Of a stretch of 64,000 nt of DNA, positions 1 to 8,389 are shown piece by piece. The number at the start of each line of letters is the position of its first letter. Positions within the stretch are counted from its first letter, which is position 1. Below the pieces are notes generated by a model, which saw only the letters and a program-made list of their open reading frames with translations, was not told the origin of the DNA and did no database searches. Origin of the DNA: Streptomyces sp. NBC_01707 (GTDB lineage Bacteria > Actinomycetota > Actinomycetes > Streptomycetales > Streptomycetaceae); NCBI RefSeq assembly GCF_041438805.1, contig NZ_CP109190.1:7564001-7628000 (forward strand), in the 5' to 3' direction. A program made the position numbers and the translations under genes.

Positions 1-114
1 CCGGAGACCACGGTCGCCGGCGAGCCCATCACCACGTACGCCTCCAACTCGGTCGGTGCAGCCGCCTATCGCCAGCTCGCCAGGGAGGTGCTCGCCCGGT
101 GTCACGCCGAGTGA
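1..114 (+). CDS. ParA-family ATPase, C-terminal fragment
   Basis: Open from the first base in frame 1 to TGA at 112-114, giving 37 residues that end a gene starting outside the window. The tail reads GEPITTYAS, then AAAYRQLAREVL, which is how I remember the C terminus of the ParA/Soj-like ATPase that sits just upstream of scpA in streptomycetes. No Walker motif is present in the fragment, so the family call rests on this tail and on synteny. The next gene starts 16 bases before this one ends, suggesting translational coupling. Confidence 0.6.
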   Translation, partial: PETTVAGEPITTYASNSVGAAAYRQLAREVLARCHAE

Positions 115-698
115 GTCTGCCCGGGGCCGACGAACTGTTCCGTACCACCGGGGGGATGGGGCTGCAGTCCTCGTCCCCCGCGGACCGGCGGCGCAAGGCG
201 AACGGCGAGGCGCGGGTTCCGGCTCCGGCCGGTGAGAGCGATTCCACGGCGGACGGGTCCGGAGCGGCCGAGGCCGGTGGATCCGGGACCCTGACGTCGG
301 GGGAGGAACATTCGGCGGCGGACGCCGACACGGGAGACTCCCGGAGCCGTGGCGGGGAGAACGACCGGGCGGCAGCCGCTCAGGCGGGCCGTCGGCCCCA
401 GCCCTCGTCCGGGACGCAGCAGGAGGCTCCAGCCGTCCAGCAGCAGCGCAGGCGCGGAGGCGGGCGCGGAGCGAACCGGCGGCCGAGCGGCCGGGAGCGC
501 CACGACGAGAAGATCACCGTCTATGTCTCGGCCGAGGAACTGATGGACCTCGAACACGCGCGGCTCGTCCTGCGCGGCGAGCACGGGCTCGCCGTCGACC
601 GTGGGCGGATCGTCCGCGAGGCGGTCGCCGTGGTCCTCGCCGACCTGGAGTCGCGGGGTGACGCAAGCATCCTCGTACGGCGGTTGCGCGGCCGCTGA
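99..698 (+). CDS. Conserved hypothetical protein between parA and scpA
   Basis: A 199-residue protein starting at GTG 99, inside the end of the ParA-like gene. The first 125 or so residues are low complexity, rich in Gly, Arg, Ala and Gln. The last 60 form a compact block beginning KITVYVSAEELMDLE that looks like a ribbon-helix-helix-type or small helical DNA-binding fold (one strand, then two helices). Its position between a ParA-like ATPase and scpA suggests a role in chromosome organisation, possibly as a ParA partner, but that is inference from position. The start could be shorter, because the N-terminal part is not well conserved in character. I do not recognise a named family. Confidence 0.7.
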   Translation: MSRRVSLPGADELFRTTGGMGLQSSSPADRRRKANGEARVPAPAGESDSTADGSGAAEAGGSGTLTSGEEHSAADADTGDSRSRGGENDRAAAAQAGRRPQPSSGTQQEAPAVQQQRRRGGGRGANRRPSGRERHDEKITVYVSAEELMDLEHARLVLRGEHGLAVDRGRIVREAVAVVLADLESRGDASILVRRLRGR

Positions 699-804
699 CC
701 GGTACGGCGGGCCGGTAACCTGCCCGGGGGGCCGCTGCCGAGCTGCCCGGCCGTCTCCGTACGGCACATCGCCCGCCCGTATCCCCGCCGCACCCTGGAC
801 CCCC

Positions 805-2175
805 ATGCCGACGACCGACGAGCCCGCCCGCACGCCCCGGCGCCCCCTGGGGCGCGGTCCGGGGGGCCGGCTTGCGCCGTCCGCGGCCGGGGCCGCGGTG
901 GGGGAGGGTGCCACTCCCGGTGCGCCCCCCGTCCCCGACCTTCCCGTATCCGGGGAGGCGTCCCCGGATACCTCGACCGCCGACCTGGATGCCGCCGCGG
1001 CGCCTGCGGCCCCCGCCGACACCGCTGCCGTCCCGGCCGACACCATCGGTTCTGCGGACGCCGCCGTCTCCGCCGGTCCTGCCGTGTCCGTCGGCGCCGC
1101 CGACACTGCCGTCTCCGCCGGTTCTGCGGCCCCGGCCGCCACGGACGCCGCCAGGGCGCCTGAAGCCGCCGCCGGTGCCGTCGCCGCCGTCCCAACCGTC
1201 TCCGCCGGTCCTGCGGTCCCCGCCGAATCAGCCGGTCCTGCCGTGTCCGTCGGCACCGCCGTCCCAGCCGTCTCCGCCGGTCCTGCGGCCCCCGCCGTCA
1301 CGGACGTCGCCGCGGCGCCTGCGGCCCCCGCCGGCACCGCCGCATCCGGGGCCCCCGCCGACGACGGACGGTTCACTGTTCGGCTGGCCAACTTCGAGGG
1401 GCCGTTCGATCTTCTTCTGCAGCTCATCTCCAAGCACAAGCTCGATGTGACCGAGGTCGCCCTCTCCAAGGTCACCGACGAGTTCATGGCCCACATCCGG
1501 GCCATGGGGGTGGACTGGGATCTCGACCAGACCACCGAGTTCCTCGTCGTCGCCGCGACCCTGCTCGATCTCAAGGCCGCCCGGCTGCTGCCCGCCGCCG
1601 AGGTCGAGGACGAGGCCGATCTCGCGCTGCTCGAAGCGCGGGACCTGCTCTTCGCGAGGCTTCTGCAGTACCGCGCGTACAAACGCATCGCGGAGATCTT
1701 CAGCGCCCGGCTGGAGTCCGAGGGGCGGCGCTTTCCCCGGACCGTGGGGTTGGAGCCGCACCATGCGGAGCTGCTGCCCGAGGTGGTGATCAGCATCGGC
1801 GCCGAGGGGTTCGCGCGGCTCGCCGTGAAGGCGATGCAGCCGAAGCCCAAGCCGCAGGTGTACGTCGATCACATCCACGCCCCGCTGGTCAGCGTGCGTG
1901 AGCAGGCCGAGATCGTCGTGGCGCGGCTGCGGGAGGCGGGCGGGATCACTTTCCGCGAGCTCACCGAGGACGCCCCGGACACCCTCACCGTCGTCGCCCG
2001 GTTCCTCGCGCTGCTGGAGCTGTACCGGGAGAAGGCCGTCACCCTCGACCAGGAGGAGGCGCTCGGCGAGCTCATGGTGCGCTGGGCCGGGGGCGAGGGG
2101 GCGGAGCCCGCGGTGACGGACGAGTTCGATCAAGAGGTGCAGGACATGGACGTACAAGAGGATGTGCAGGCATGA
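805..2175 (+). CDS. scpA: Segregation and condensation protein A
   Basis: ScpA is the kleisin subunit that bridges the two SMC heads in the SMC-ScpAB condensin complex on the nucleoid. The recognisable core begins near residue 190 with FEGPFDLLLQLI and continues through helical segments (LDVTEVALSKVTDEF, LLDLKAARLLP) to a C-terminal winged-helix region that ends in acidic residues. The start is ATG 805; about 190 residues precede the core, made almost wholly of Ala, Pro, Val, Ser and Gly in imperfect repeats, so the protein is 456 aa against roughly 250-300 for most ScpA. The stop overlaps the scpB start (ATGA at 2172-2175), so the two are coupled. A start nearer the core cannot be excluded. 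Confidence 0.93.
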   Translation: MPTTDEPARTPRRPLGRGPGGRLAPSAAGAAVGEGATPGAPPVPDLPVSGEASPDTSTADLDAAAAPAAPADTAAVPADTIGSADAAVSAGPAVSVGAADTAVSAGSAAPAATDAARAPEAAAGAVAAVPTVSAGPAVPAESAGPAVSVGTAVPAVSAGPAAPAVTDVAAAPAAPAGTAASGAPADDGRFTVRLANFEGPFDLLLQLISKHKLDVTEVALSKVTDEFMAHIRAMGVDWDLDQTTEFLVVAATLLDLKAARLLPAAEVEDEADLALLEARDLLFARLLQYRAYKRIAEIFSARLESEGRRFPRTVGLEPHHAELLPEVVISIGAEGFARLAVKAMQPKPKPQVYVDHIHAPLVSVREQAEIVVARLREAGGITFRELTEDAPDTLTVVARFLALLELYREKAVTLDQEEALGELMVRWAGGEGAEPAVTDEFDQEVQDMDVQEDVQA

Positions 2176-2822
2176 GCGAGCAGCGCCCCACCGGTGCGAG
2201 CACCGTCGCGGACCTTGAGCTCAAGCCCGCCCTGGAGGCCGTTCTCATGGTCGTCGACGAACCCGCCACCGAGGAACACCTCGCCAAGGTGCTGGAGCGG
2301 CCCCGGCGGGCCGTCGCCGACGCGCTGCGGGAGCTGGCCGACGAGTACACCGTGCAGCGCCGCGGTTTCGATCTCCGGCTGGTCGCGGGCGGCTGGCGCT
2401 TCTACACGCGCCCGGAGTACGCGGAGGCCGTCGAGGGCTTCGTGCTGGACGGCCAGCAGGCCCGCCTCACCCAGGCGGCTCTGGAGACCCTCGCAGTGGT
2501 CGCGTACCGCCAGCCGGTCAGCCGGTCGAGGGTCTCCGCGGTACGCGGCGTGAACTGTGACGGCGTGATGCGGACCCTCCTGCAGAGGGGCCTGGTCGAG
2601 GAAGCGGGCGCGGAACCCGAAACAGGTGCGATCCTGTACAGGACGACGAACTACTTTCTGGAGCGGATGGGCCTGCGCGGCCTGGATGAGCTCCCGGAGC
2701 TCGCGCCCTTCCTCCCCGAGGCGGACGCGATCGAGGCTGAGACGCTAGAGGGTGTGCCGTCGTTCGATCCGGACGCACCGGACACCCCGGATACTCACGC
2801 AGACGACAAGACGGAATTTTGA
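2172..2822 (+). CDS. scpB: Segregation and condensation protein B
   Basis: ScpB is the winged-helix partner that dimerises and binds the ScpA kleisin in the SMC complex. The 216-residue product has the usual length and the family pattern: LKPALEAVLMVVDEPA near residue 20, a first winged helix ending in AGGWRFYTRPEY, and a second with TLAVVAYRQPVSR and the VRGVNCDGVMRTLLQRGLV segment. An acidic tail rich in Pro-Asp follows. It starts at ATG 2172, overlapping scpA by 4 bases, and its TGA shares one base with the ATG of rluB (TGATG), so scpA-scpB-rluB reads as one translationally coupled operon. Confidence 0.95.
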   Translation: MSEQRPTGASTVADLELKPALEAVLMVVDEPATEEHLAKVLERPRRAVADALRELADEYTVQRRGFDLRLVAGGWRFYTRPEYAEAVEGFVLDGQQARLTQAALETLAVVAYRQPVSRSRVSAVRGVNCDGVMRTLLQRGLVEEAGAEPETGAILYRTTNYFLERMGLRGLDELPELAPFLPEADAIEAETLEGVPSFDPDAPDTPDTHADDKTEF

Positions 2823-3937
2823 TGCGAAGCAGTGGCAGGAACAGCGGAAGCGGCAGCGGCAAGAGCGGCGGCAACCGGAACCCCCGGGGTGGCGGTGCCG
2901 GGCGCGACGACAGGCAGGACAAGCGTCCCCGCAGGCCCCGTCCCGAGGAGCGCCGCTACGACGTGGGCGGCACCGGGGCGGGCGAGCAGAGCGGCGACGG
3001 CCCCCGCAAGGGCCGCGGCGCCGCGGCCCGCGGTGGCGCCAAGGGCGGTCCGAAGCCCCCGCAGGGCGGCGCGAGGACCGGCGGCCCGCGGCGTGGCCCG
3101 CAGGGCGCCCCGTCCCGCTCGCGCGAGCTCGACGCCAAGATCGAGCAGCGCAACCGGGACAGGTACGCGAACAAGCCCGACATCAAGACGCCCAAGACCC
3201 ACCCGGGCGCCGAGCAGGAGGGCGAGCGTCTGCAGAAGGTCCTGGCCAGGGCCGGCATGGGCTCGCGCCGTGCGTGCGAGGAGCTGATCGAGCAGTCCCG
3301 CGTCGAGGTCAACGGCGAGATCGTCGTCGAGCAGGGCATGCGCGTCGATGTGCACAAGGACGAGATCAAGGTCGACGGTCTGACCGTCGCCGCCCAGTCG
3401 TACCTCTTCTTCGCGCTGAACAAGCCCGCCGGTGTCGTCTCCTCGATGGAGGACCCGGACGGCCGTCAGTGCCTCGGCGACTACGTCACCAACCGTGAGA
3501 CGCGGCTCTTCCACGTCGGCCGCCTGGACACCGAGACCGAGGGCATCATCCTGCTCACCAACCACGGCGAGCTGGCCCACCGGCTGACCCACCCGAAGTA
3601 CGGCGTGAAGAAGACCTACCTGGCCGCCATCCAGGGACCGCTCCCGCGCGACCTGGGCAAGCACCTCAAGGACGGCATCCAGCTGGAGGACGGGTACGCC
3701 CGCGCCGACCACTTCCGTGTCGTCGAGAACACCGGCAAGAACTACCTGGTCGAGGTGACCCTCCACGAGGGCCGCAAGCACATCGTCCGCCGGATGCTGG
3801 CCGAGGCCGGCTTCCCGGTCGAGCGGCTGGTGCGGACGTCCTTCGGGCCGATCCCGCTGGGCGACCAGAAGTCCGGCTGGCTGCGCCGCCTCACCAACAC
3901 CGAGGTGGGCATGCTGATGGGCGAGGTCGGTCTGTAG
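2822..3937 (+). CDS. rluB: 23S rRNA pseudouridine synthase, RluB/RsuA family
   Basis: Converts a specific uridine in large-subunit rRNA to pseudouridine; RluB homologues act near position 2605 of 23S rRNA. The 371-residue protein has a roughly 110-residue N-terminal extension rich in Gly, Arg, Ser and Lys, then an S4 RNA-binding domain starting ERLQKVLARAGMGSRRACEELI, then the catalytic domain with GRLDTETEGIILLTNHGEL, whose Asp is the family nucleophile. ATG 2822 is chosen because it abuts the scpB stop. The basic disordered extension is common in actinomycete RluB and probably helps RNA binding. Linkage to scpAB is widespread in bacteria. A strong terminator follows at once. Confidence 0.92.
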   Translation: MRSSGRNSGSGSGKSGGNRNPRGGGAGRDDRQDKRPRRPRPEERRYDVGGTGAGEQSGDGPRKGRGAAARGGAKGGPKPPQGGARTGGPRRGPQGAPSRSRELDAKIEQRNRDRYANKPDIKTPKTHPGAEQEGERLQKVLARAGMGSRRACEELIEQSRVEVNGEIVVEQGMRVDVHKDEIKVDGLTVAAQSYLFFALNKPAGVVSSMEDPDGRQCLGDYVTNRETRLFHVGRLDTETEGIILLTNHGELAHRLTHPKYGVKKTYLAAIQGPLPRDLGKHLKDGIQLEDGYARADHFRVVENTGKNYLVEVTLHEGRKHIVRRMLAEAGFPVERLVRTSFGPIPLGDQKSGWLRRLTNTEVGMLMGEVGL

Positions 3938-3960
3938 TCCGCCTTCGGCGTCCGCTGTAC

Positions 3961-4019
3961 GGCCCGCGGCCGGTTCCCTGGTTTCGATTTTCGAACAGGA
4001 AACCGGCCGCGGGCCTTTT
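3961..4019 (+). terminator. Rho-independent terminator after rluB
   Basis: A 20-base arm (3961-3980) pairs with 3996-4015 with one mismatch around a 15-base AT-richer loop, followed directly by TTTT. The GC-rich stem plus T-run is a classic intrinsic terminator and closes the scpA-scpB-rluB operon. Confidence 0.85.
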
Positions 4020-4039
4020 GCTGCCGTCGAATCGCCTTT

Positions 4040-4056
4040 ATAGTCAAAGTGACTAT
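4040..4056. promoter_or_regulatory. Probable NrtR operator upstream of pnuC
   Basis: A perfect inverted repeat, ATAGTCA-AAG-TGACTAT, lies 12 bases before the GTG of pnuC. NrtR repressors bind palindromes of about this size upstream of NAD salvage genes, and the third gene of this operon encodes an NrtR-like protein, so autoregulation of the pnuC-nadR-nrtR operon is likely. The match to the NrtR consensus is from memory. Confidence 0.7.
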
Positions 4057-4068
4057 TAAGGAGGCGGT

Positions 4069-4722
4069 GTGAGTCTCGCGGACATCCTCGATCCCCTGCA
4101 GCAACCCCTGGCGACAGTCCTGGACACCCCGGTCGGCTGGACCGAGGTGCTCGGCTTCGGCAGTGGGGCGCTGTGCGTCTGGCTCGTGGCCCGCCAGCAT
4201 CTCGCCAACTGGCCGATCGGCATCGCCAACAACCTCCTCTTCGTCCTGCTGTTCACCCAGTCCGGTCTGTACGCCGACGCCGGCCTGCAGATCGTCTTCA
4301 TCACCCTTGCCGCGTACGGCTGGTGGACCTGGACCCACGGGGGTGGACCGGGCTCGCCGGACCTGCCGGTGCGGAACACCGGCCGCGCCGAATGGATCCG
4401 GCTGTGCGCGGCAGGGGTGCTGGGGACCGCCGGTCTGACCGTTCTCCTCGACCACGCCACCGACTCCACCGTGCCGTTCTGGGACGCCCTGACGACCACG
4501 CTGTCCTTGGCCGCGACGTACGGGCAGTGCCGAAAGCTCGTCGAGTCGTGGTGGCTGTGGATCGCCGCCGATGTCGTGTACATCCCGCTGTACGCGTACA
4601 AGGAGCTCTATCTGACCTCCCTGCTGTACGCCGGCTTCCTGGCGCTGTGCCTGGTCGGACTGCGCAACTGGAAGCGTGATCTCTGCGTTCCGCAGAGGGA
4701 ATTGGCGGAGGTGACAGGGTGA
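4069..4722 (+). CDS. pnuC: Nicotinamide riboside transporter PnuC
   Basis: PnuC is an integral membrane facilitator that takes up nicotinamide riboside, which is trapped by phosphorylation inside the cell. The 217-residue product has the usual length, several hydrophobic helices, and family motifs WPIGIANN (residues 48-55), the AYGWWTWTHG segment near 82-91 and the late EWW-like LVESWWLWIAADVVYI. GTG 4069 is chosen for the strong AAGGAGG just upstream. It lies directly after the palindromic operator and overlaps the downstream nadR by 4 bases (GTGA), so uptake, phosphorylation and regulation are co-transcribed. Confidence 0.92.
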   Translation: MSLADILDPLQQPLATVLDTPVGWTEVLGFGSGALCVWLVARQHLANWPIGIANNLLFVLLFTQSGLYADAGLQIVFITLAAYGWWTWTHGGGPGSPDLPVRNTGRAEWIRLCAAGVLGTAGLTVLLDHATDSTVPFWDALTTTLSLAATYGQCRKLVESWWLWIAADVVYIPLYAYKELYLTSLLYAGFLALCLVGLRNWKRDLCVPQRELAEVTG

Positions 4723-5798
4723 AGCGGTTCAGGCACGGGCTCGTGCTCGGCAAGTTCTATCCGCCGCACGCGGGCCATCACCACCTCGTCCGCACCGCCC
4801 AGGACCGCTGCGAGCGGCTGACCGTCCTGGTCTGTGCCGCCTCCGTCGAGTCCGTCCCCCTCGCCGACCGGGTGGCCTGGATGCGGGAGGTGCACCCGGA
4901 CGTACGGGTCGTCGGCGCCGTCGACGACATCCGGATGGATCTCCACGACCCGGCGATCTGGGATGCCCATATGGCCGTCTTCGAAGGGGCCGTCCCGGAG
5001 GAGGTCGATGCCGTCTTCACCTCGGAGCCTTACGGGGACGAACTGGCCCGCCGGTTCGGTGCCGAATCCGTCTGCGTCGACCCCGACCGTACGGTCTTCC
5101 CGGTCTCCGGCACCGCCGTCCGCAAGGACCCGGTCGGCTGCTGGGACTTCCTGGAACCACCCGTACGGGCAGCGCTCACCCGCCGCATCGTCGTCCTCGG
5201 CGCCGAGTCCACCGGCACCACCACTATGGCTCGCGCCCTCACCGACCACTACCGCCGGCGCGGCGGTGTCTGGGCGCAGACCCGATATGTCGCCGAGTAC
5301 GGGCGGGAGTTCAGCGAACAGAAGCTGGCCGCTCTGCGCACCCGGTGGCCCCGGGCCCGGTGGGAGGACGTGGGGTTCACCACCGACGACTTCCCGCTGA
5401 TCGCCGCGGCCCAGAACGCCGAGGAGGAGGCGGCCGCCCGGACCGGGTCCCCGGTGCTCTTCTGCGACACCGACTCCTTCGCCACCACCGTCTGGCACGA
5501 GCGGTACATCGGAGGTCGCAACCCGCTCGTCGAGGAGACCGCCGACCGGGTCGCCCATCACCTGTGGCTGCTCACCGACCACGAGGGCGTCGCCTTCGAG
5601 GACGACGGGCTGCGCGACGGCGAGGAGCTGCGGCCCTGGATGACCGACCGCTTCCGGGCCGAACTCACCCGCACCGGGCGGAGGTTCATCGAACTCACCG
5701 GACCGCACCGGCACCGCATGGACACCGCGGTCGACGCCGTCGACACTCTTCTCGCGGCGGGCTGGGACTTCGCCGCGCCCCTCCCGGAGCGACGATGA
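4719..5798 (+). CDS. nadR: NadR-like NMN adenylyltransferase / nicotinamide riboside kinase
   Basis: NadR-type proteins join NMN adenylyltransferase (NMN + ATP to NAD) with nicotinamide riboside kinase. Residues 11-21 (GKFYPPHAGHH) are the nucleotidyltransferase nucleotide-binding motif, and SGTAVRKDP near 130 matches the second ATP-binding motif. The kinase half starts near residue 155; its P-loop reads GAESTGTTT at 161-169, so the Walker A lysine is replaced by Thr167. The remainder has kinase-like FCDTDSFATTVWHERY. Length is 359 aa. It has no N-terminal HTH, consistent with regulation being done by the downstream NrtR. GTG 4719 overlaps pnuC. Whether the kinase half is active is open. Confidence 0.88.
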   Translation: MKRFRHGLVLGKFYPPHAGHHHLVRTAQDRCERLTVLVCAASVESVPLADRVAWMREVHPDVRVVGAVDDIRMDLHDPAIWDAHMAVFEGAVPEEVDAVFTSEPYGDELARRFGAESVCVDPDRTVFPVSGTAVRKDPVGCWDFLEPPVRAALTRRIVVLGAESTGTTTMARALTDHYRRRGGVWAQTRYVAEYGREFSEQKLAALRTRWPRARWEDVGFTTDDFPLIAAAQNAEEEAAARTGSPVLFCDTDSFATTVWHERYIGGRNPLVEETADRVAHHLWLLTDHEGVAFEDDGLRDGEELRPWMTDRFRAELTRTGRRFIELTGPHRHRMDTAVDAVDTLLAAGWDFAAPLPERR

Positions 5799-6529
5799 GC
5801 ACCGGCGCGCCCGAGGGCTACGACCCGTACGCCTTCGAACCGTTCGCGGTCACCGTCGACCTCGCCGTGTTCACGGTCCGCGACGGCCGGCTGCATGTCC
5901 TGCTCGTCGAGCGCGGTGAAGACCCGTACAAGGGTCACTGGGCCCTGCCCGGCGGTTTCGTGCTTCCCCGCGAGTCCGCCGAGGACGCCGCCCGCCGGGA
6001 GCTCGCCGAGGAGACCGGGCTGACCGAGGCAACCGTCTCCGCGCTCCACCTGGAGCAGCTGTGCACCTACAGCGACCCGGACCGCGACCCCAGGATGCGG
6101 GTCGTCTCCGTCGCGTACACCGCACTCGTCCCGGATCTGCCCGAGCCGCGTGGCGGCGGGGACGCGGCCAACGCCCGCTGGTGGGACGCCGGAGCACTCG
6201 GCGCGCTCGCCTTCGACCACGACCGCATCCTCACCGACGCGCACGACCGGATCGGCGCCAAGCTCGAGTACAGCTGCCTGGCGACGGCCTTCTGCCCGGC
6301 CGAATTCACCCTGGGCGAGCTCCAGCAGGTGTACGAGACGGTCTGGGGAGTCGAGCTCGACCGGCCGAACTTCCGGCGCAAGGTCCTCACCACGCCCGGC
6401 TTCGTCCAGGCCGTGGAGGGATCACCACGCCGCACCGGCGGACGGGGGAAGCCGGCTGCTCTGTACCGGGCGGGTGCCGCCACCGCCCTGCACCCTCCAC
6501 TTCTGCGACCGGAAGGACGAAGCGCATGA
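5795..6529 (+). CDS. nrtR: NrtR-type Nudix transcriptional regulator
   Basis: NrtR combines an N-terminal ADP-ribose-sensing Nudix domain with a C-terminal winged helix and represses NAD synthesis genes until ADP-ribose binds. Here the Nudix box is complete: G54, E60, R68-E69, E72-E73 and G75 fit GX5EX7REUXEEXGU, so hydrolase activity on ADP-ribose-like substrates may be retained. The C-terminal half (FTLGELQQVYETVWGVELDR, then NFRRKVLTTPGFV) is the winged-helix segment. ATG 5795 overlaps nadR by 4 bases and the stop overlaps the ADP-ribosylglycohydrolase ATG. The palindrome before pnuC is the expected target. Confidence 0.88.
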   Translation: MSTGAPEGYDPYAFEPFAVTVDLAVFTVRDGRLHVLLVERGEDPYKGHWALPGGFVLPRESAEDAARRELAEETGLTEATVSALHLEQLCTYSDPDRDPRMRVVSVAYTALVPDLPEPRGGGDAANARWWDAGALGALAFDHDRILTDAHDRIGAKLEYSCLATAFCPAEFTLGELQQVYETVWGVELDRPNFRRKVLTTPGFVQAVEGSPRRTGGRGKPAALYRAGAATALHPPLLRPEGRSA

Positions 6530-7548
6530 TCGTGACCCGCACCATCACCAAACAGGCCGCCACCGGCGCGCTCACCGGGCTCGCGCTCGGCGACGCGCTG
6601 GGCTTCCCGACCGAGTTCAACAACGTTCCGTCGATCCTCGCCAAGTGCGGGCCGTGGCGGCAGATGCGGCTGCCGAACCCAGCGTTCGTCAGCGACGACA
6701 CCCAGATGACGCTGGCCCTCGCGCGCGGCATCCGTACCGCCATGGACCGCGGACTGCTCACCCCGCTGCGGCTGGTCCGGCCGGTACGCGAGGAGTTCGT
6801 CGATTGGTACCACTCGCCGGACAACAACCGCGCCCCCGGCCGCACCTGCATGAGCGCCTGCCGGCTGCTCGACGGTGACCGGCCCTGGCAGGAGGCCAGC
6901 CAGACCGGCTCCAAGGGCTGCGGCGCCAATATGCGGGTGGCGCCGGTCGGGCTCGTCCCGGGGCTGAGCGAGGAACAGCGCTCCGGCGCGGCGCAGTTGC
7001 AGGCCGCGCTCACCCACGGCCATCCCACGGCACTCGCCGCCTCCGACCTGATGGCGCGCGCGGTGTATCTGCTGGCGCAGGGTGCGGAGCCGACGGGACT
7101 GATCGGGCAGCTGCGGTCGTACGCGTACGAGAACAGCAGCCGCTACCTCACGCGCTGGCTCGGCGACCTGTGGCGGTACGCCGGTGACGACTCGGGCGAG
7201 AGCTACATCCAGCGTGGCTGGGACGAGTGCCTGACCGCACTGGCCCGCGTCCAGGACGCCCTGCGCGACCCGTCACCGGAGACCGACCCGTGCGAGGCGA
7301 CCGGCGACGGCTGGATCGCAGAGGACGCCCTCGCCACGGCCCTGCACTGCTTCCTGCTCTTCCCCGACGAACCGGTCACCGCGCTGCGCCGGGCCGCCTG
7401 CACCCGCGGCGACTCGGACTCCATCGGCTGCCTGACCGGGGCGCTGGCCGGGGCGCACCTGGGAGCCGGGGCGTGGCCCAAGGAGTGGTCGGAGCGGATC
7501 GAGTACCGGAGCGATCTGCTGTCGCTGGGGGCACTCTGGGACTCTTGA
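6526..7548 (+). CDS. ADP-ribosylglycohydrolase family protein
   Basis: DraG-type hydrolases remove ADP-ribose from proteins or related N- and O-glycosidic conjugates, with two Mg2+ held by conserved Asp residues. The 340-residue protein shows the family pattern: GALTGLALGDALG near the N terminus, the metal-ligand motif SDDTQM at residues 56-61, and GDSDSIGCLTGALAGAHLG near the C terminus. ATG 6526 overlaps the nrtR stop (ATGA), making it the fourth gene of the NAD operon. Release of ADP-ribose would feed the ligand sensed by NrtR, which makes biological sense of the linkage; that is inference. Confidence 0.88.
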   Translation: MIVTRTITKQAATGALTGLALGDALGFPTEFNNVPSILAKCGPWRQMRLPNPAFVSDDTQMTLALARGIRTAMDRGLLTPLRLVRPVREEFVDWYHSPDNNRAPGRTCMSACRLLDGDRPWQEASQTGSKGCGANMRVAPVGLVPGLSEEQRSGAAQLQAALTHGHPTALAASDLMARAVYLLAQGAEPTGLIGQLRSYAYENSSRYLTRWLGDLWRYAGDDSGESYIQRGWDECLTALARVQDALRDPSPETDPCEATGDGWIAEDALATALHCFLLFPDEPVTALRRAACTRGDSDSIGCLTGALAGAHLGAGAWPKEWSERIEYRSDLLSLGALWDS

Positions 7549-7551
7549 CCC

Positions 7552-8364
7552 ATGCGTACGGAAACGATCCACCTCCATGAGGCCGGCCTCCCGGTCACGG
7601 ACTTCGGCCCGGTCCTTGCCGAGGAGGCAGGCCCGCTGTTGTTCGCCACGGTCTCCGGGGCGCATCTGTACGGGTTTCCGTCCCGTGACTCGGACGTGGA
7701 CCTGCGGGGGGTCCACCTCCTGCCCGCCGAGGATCTGGTGGGGCTGCGCGAGCCGGACGAGACGCGCTCGCGGATGTGGGACCGGGAAGGGGTCGAGATG
7801 GACCTCGTCACCCATGACCTGCGGAAGTTCGTCCGGTTGATGCTGAAGCCGAACGGCTATGTGCTGGAACAGCTGTTGTCGCCGCTGGTGGTGCACACGA
7901 GCGAGCCGCACGCGGAACTGGTCGCGCTGGCGCCCACGGTGGTGACGCGCAACCATGCGCACCACTACCGGGGCTTCGCCGGCACGCAGTGGCGGCTGTT
8001 CGGGCGGACCGGCGAACTGAAGCCGCTGCTCTACACGTTCCGGGCGCTGCTGACCGGCATTCATCTGATGCGCAGCGGTGAGGTGCTCGCGCATCTGCCG
8101 ACGCTCCTGGGGGAGGTGGCGGCGCCCGCGTATCTGCCTGAGCTGATCGAGGCGAAGGCCGAGGCCGAACACGGTGGAGCGGGGGGCGTGGACGGCGCGG
8201 TGGTGTCCCGGGACGTCGAGGCGCTGCACCGGGTGCTGGACGAGGCGCAGGCGGAGTCGGGGCTGCCGGACGGGGCGGGCGGGTTCGACGCGCTGCACGA
8301 GTTCGTGGTGCGAGCGCGGCTGAGGGCGCTCGGGCTTCTGTCCTCGCGCTCCGAACGGGCTTGA
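7552..8364 (+). CDS. Pol beta-superfamily nucleotidyltransferase
   Basis: A 270-residue protein of the predicted nucleotidyltransferase group with signature SGAHLYGFPSRDSDVDLRG (residues 35-53). GS/G-x9-DxD is the metal-binding core that transfers an NMP to an acceptor. The remaining helical part, with NGYVLEQLLSPLVVHTS and NHAHHYRGFAGTQW, is typical of this long subgroup. It begins 3 bases after the ADP-ribosylglycohydrolase stop and is probably the last gene of the NAD operon. Substrate unknown; such genes often neighbour ADP-ribose or RNA-repair genes. It converges on a second nucleotidyltransferase with only 25 bases between stops. Confidence 0.82.
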   Translation: MRTETIHLHEAGLPVTDFGPVLAEEAGPLLFATVSGAHLYGFPSRDSDVDLRGVHLLPAEDLVGLREPDETRSRMWDREGVEMDLVTHDLRKFVRLMLKPNGYVLEQLLSPLVVHTSEPHAELVALAPTVVTRNHAHHYRGFAGTQWRLFGRTGELKPLLYTFRALLTGIHLMRSGEVLAHLPTLLGEVAAPAYLPELIEAKAEAEHGGAGGVDGAVVSRDVEALHRVLDEAQAESGLPDGAGGFDALHEFVVRARLRALGLLSSRSERA

Positions 8365-8389
8365 TCTCCGCATTGGCCGGGGCGGCCGG

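Noticed and set aside
3961..4019. Possible riboswitch before pnuC
   Set aside because: The structure is a simple terminator of rluB with T-run; the NrtR-type palindrome accounts for control of pnuC.
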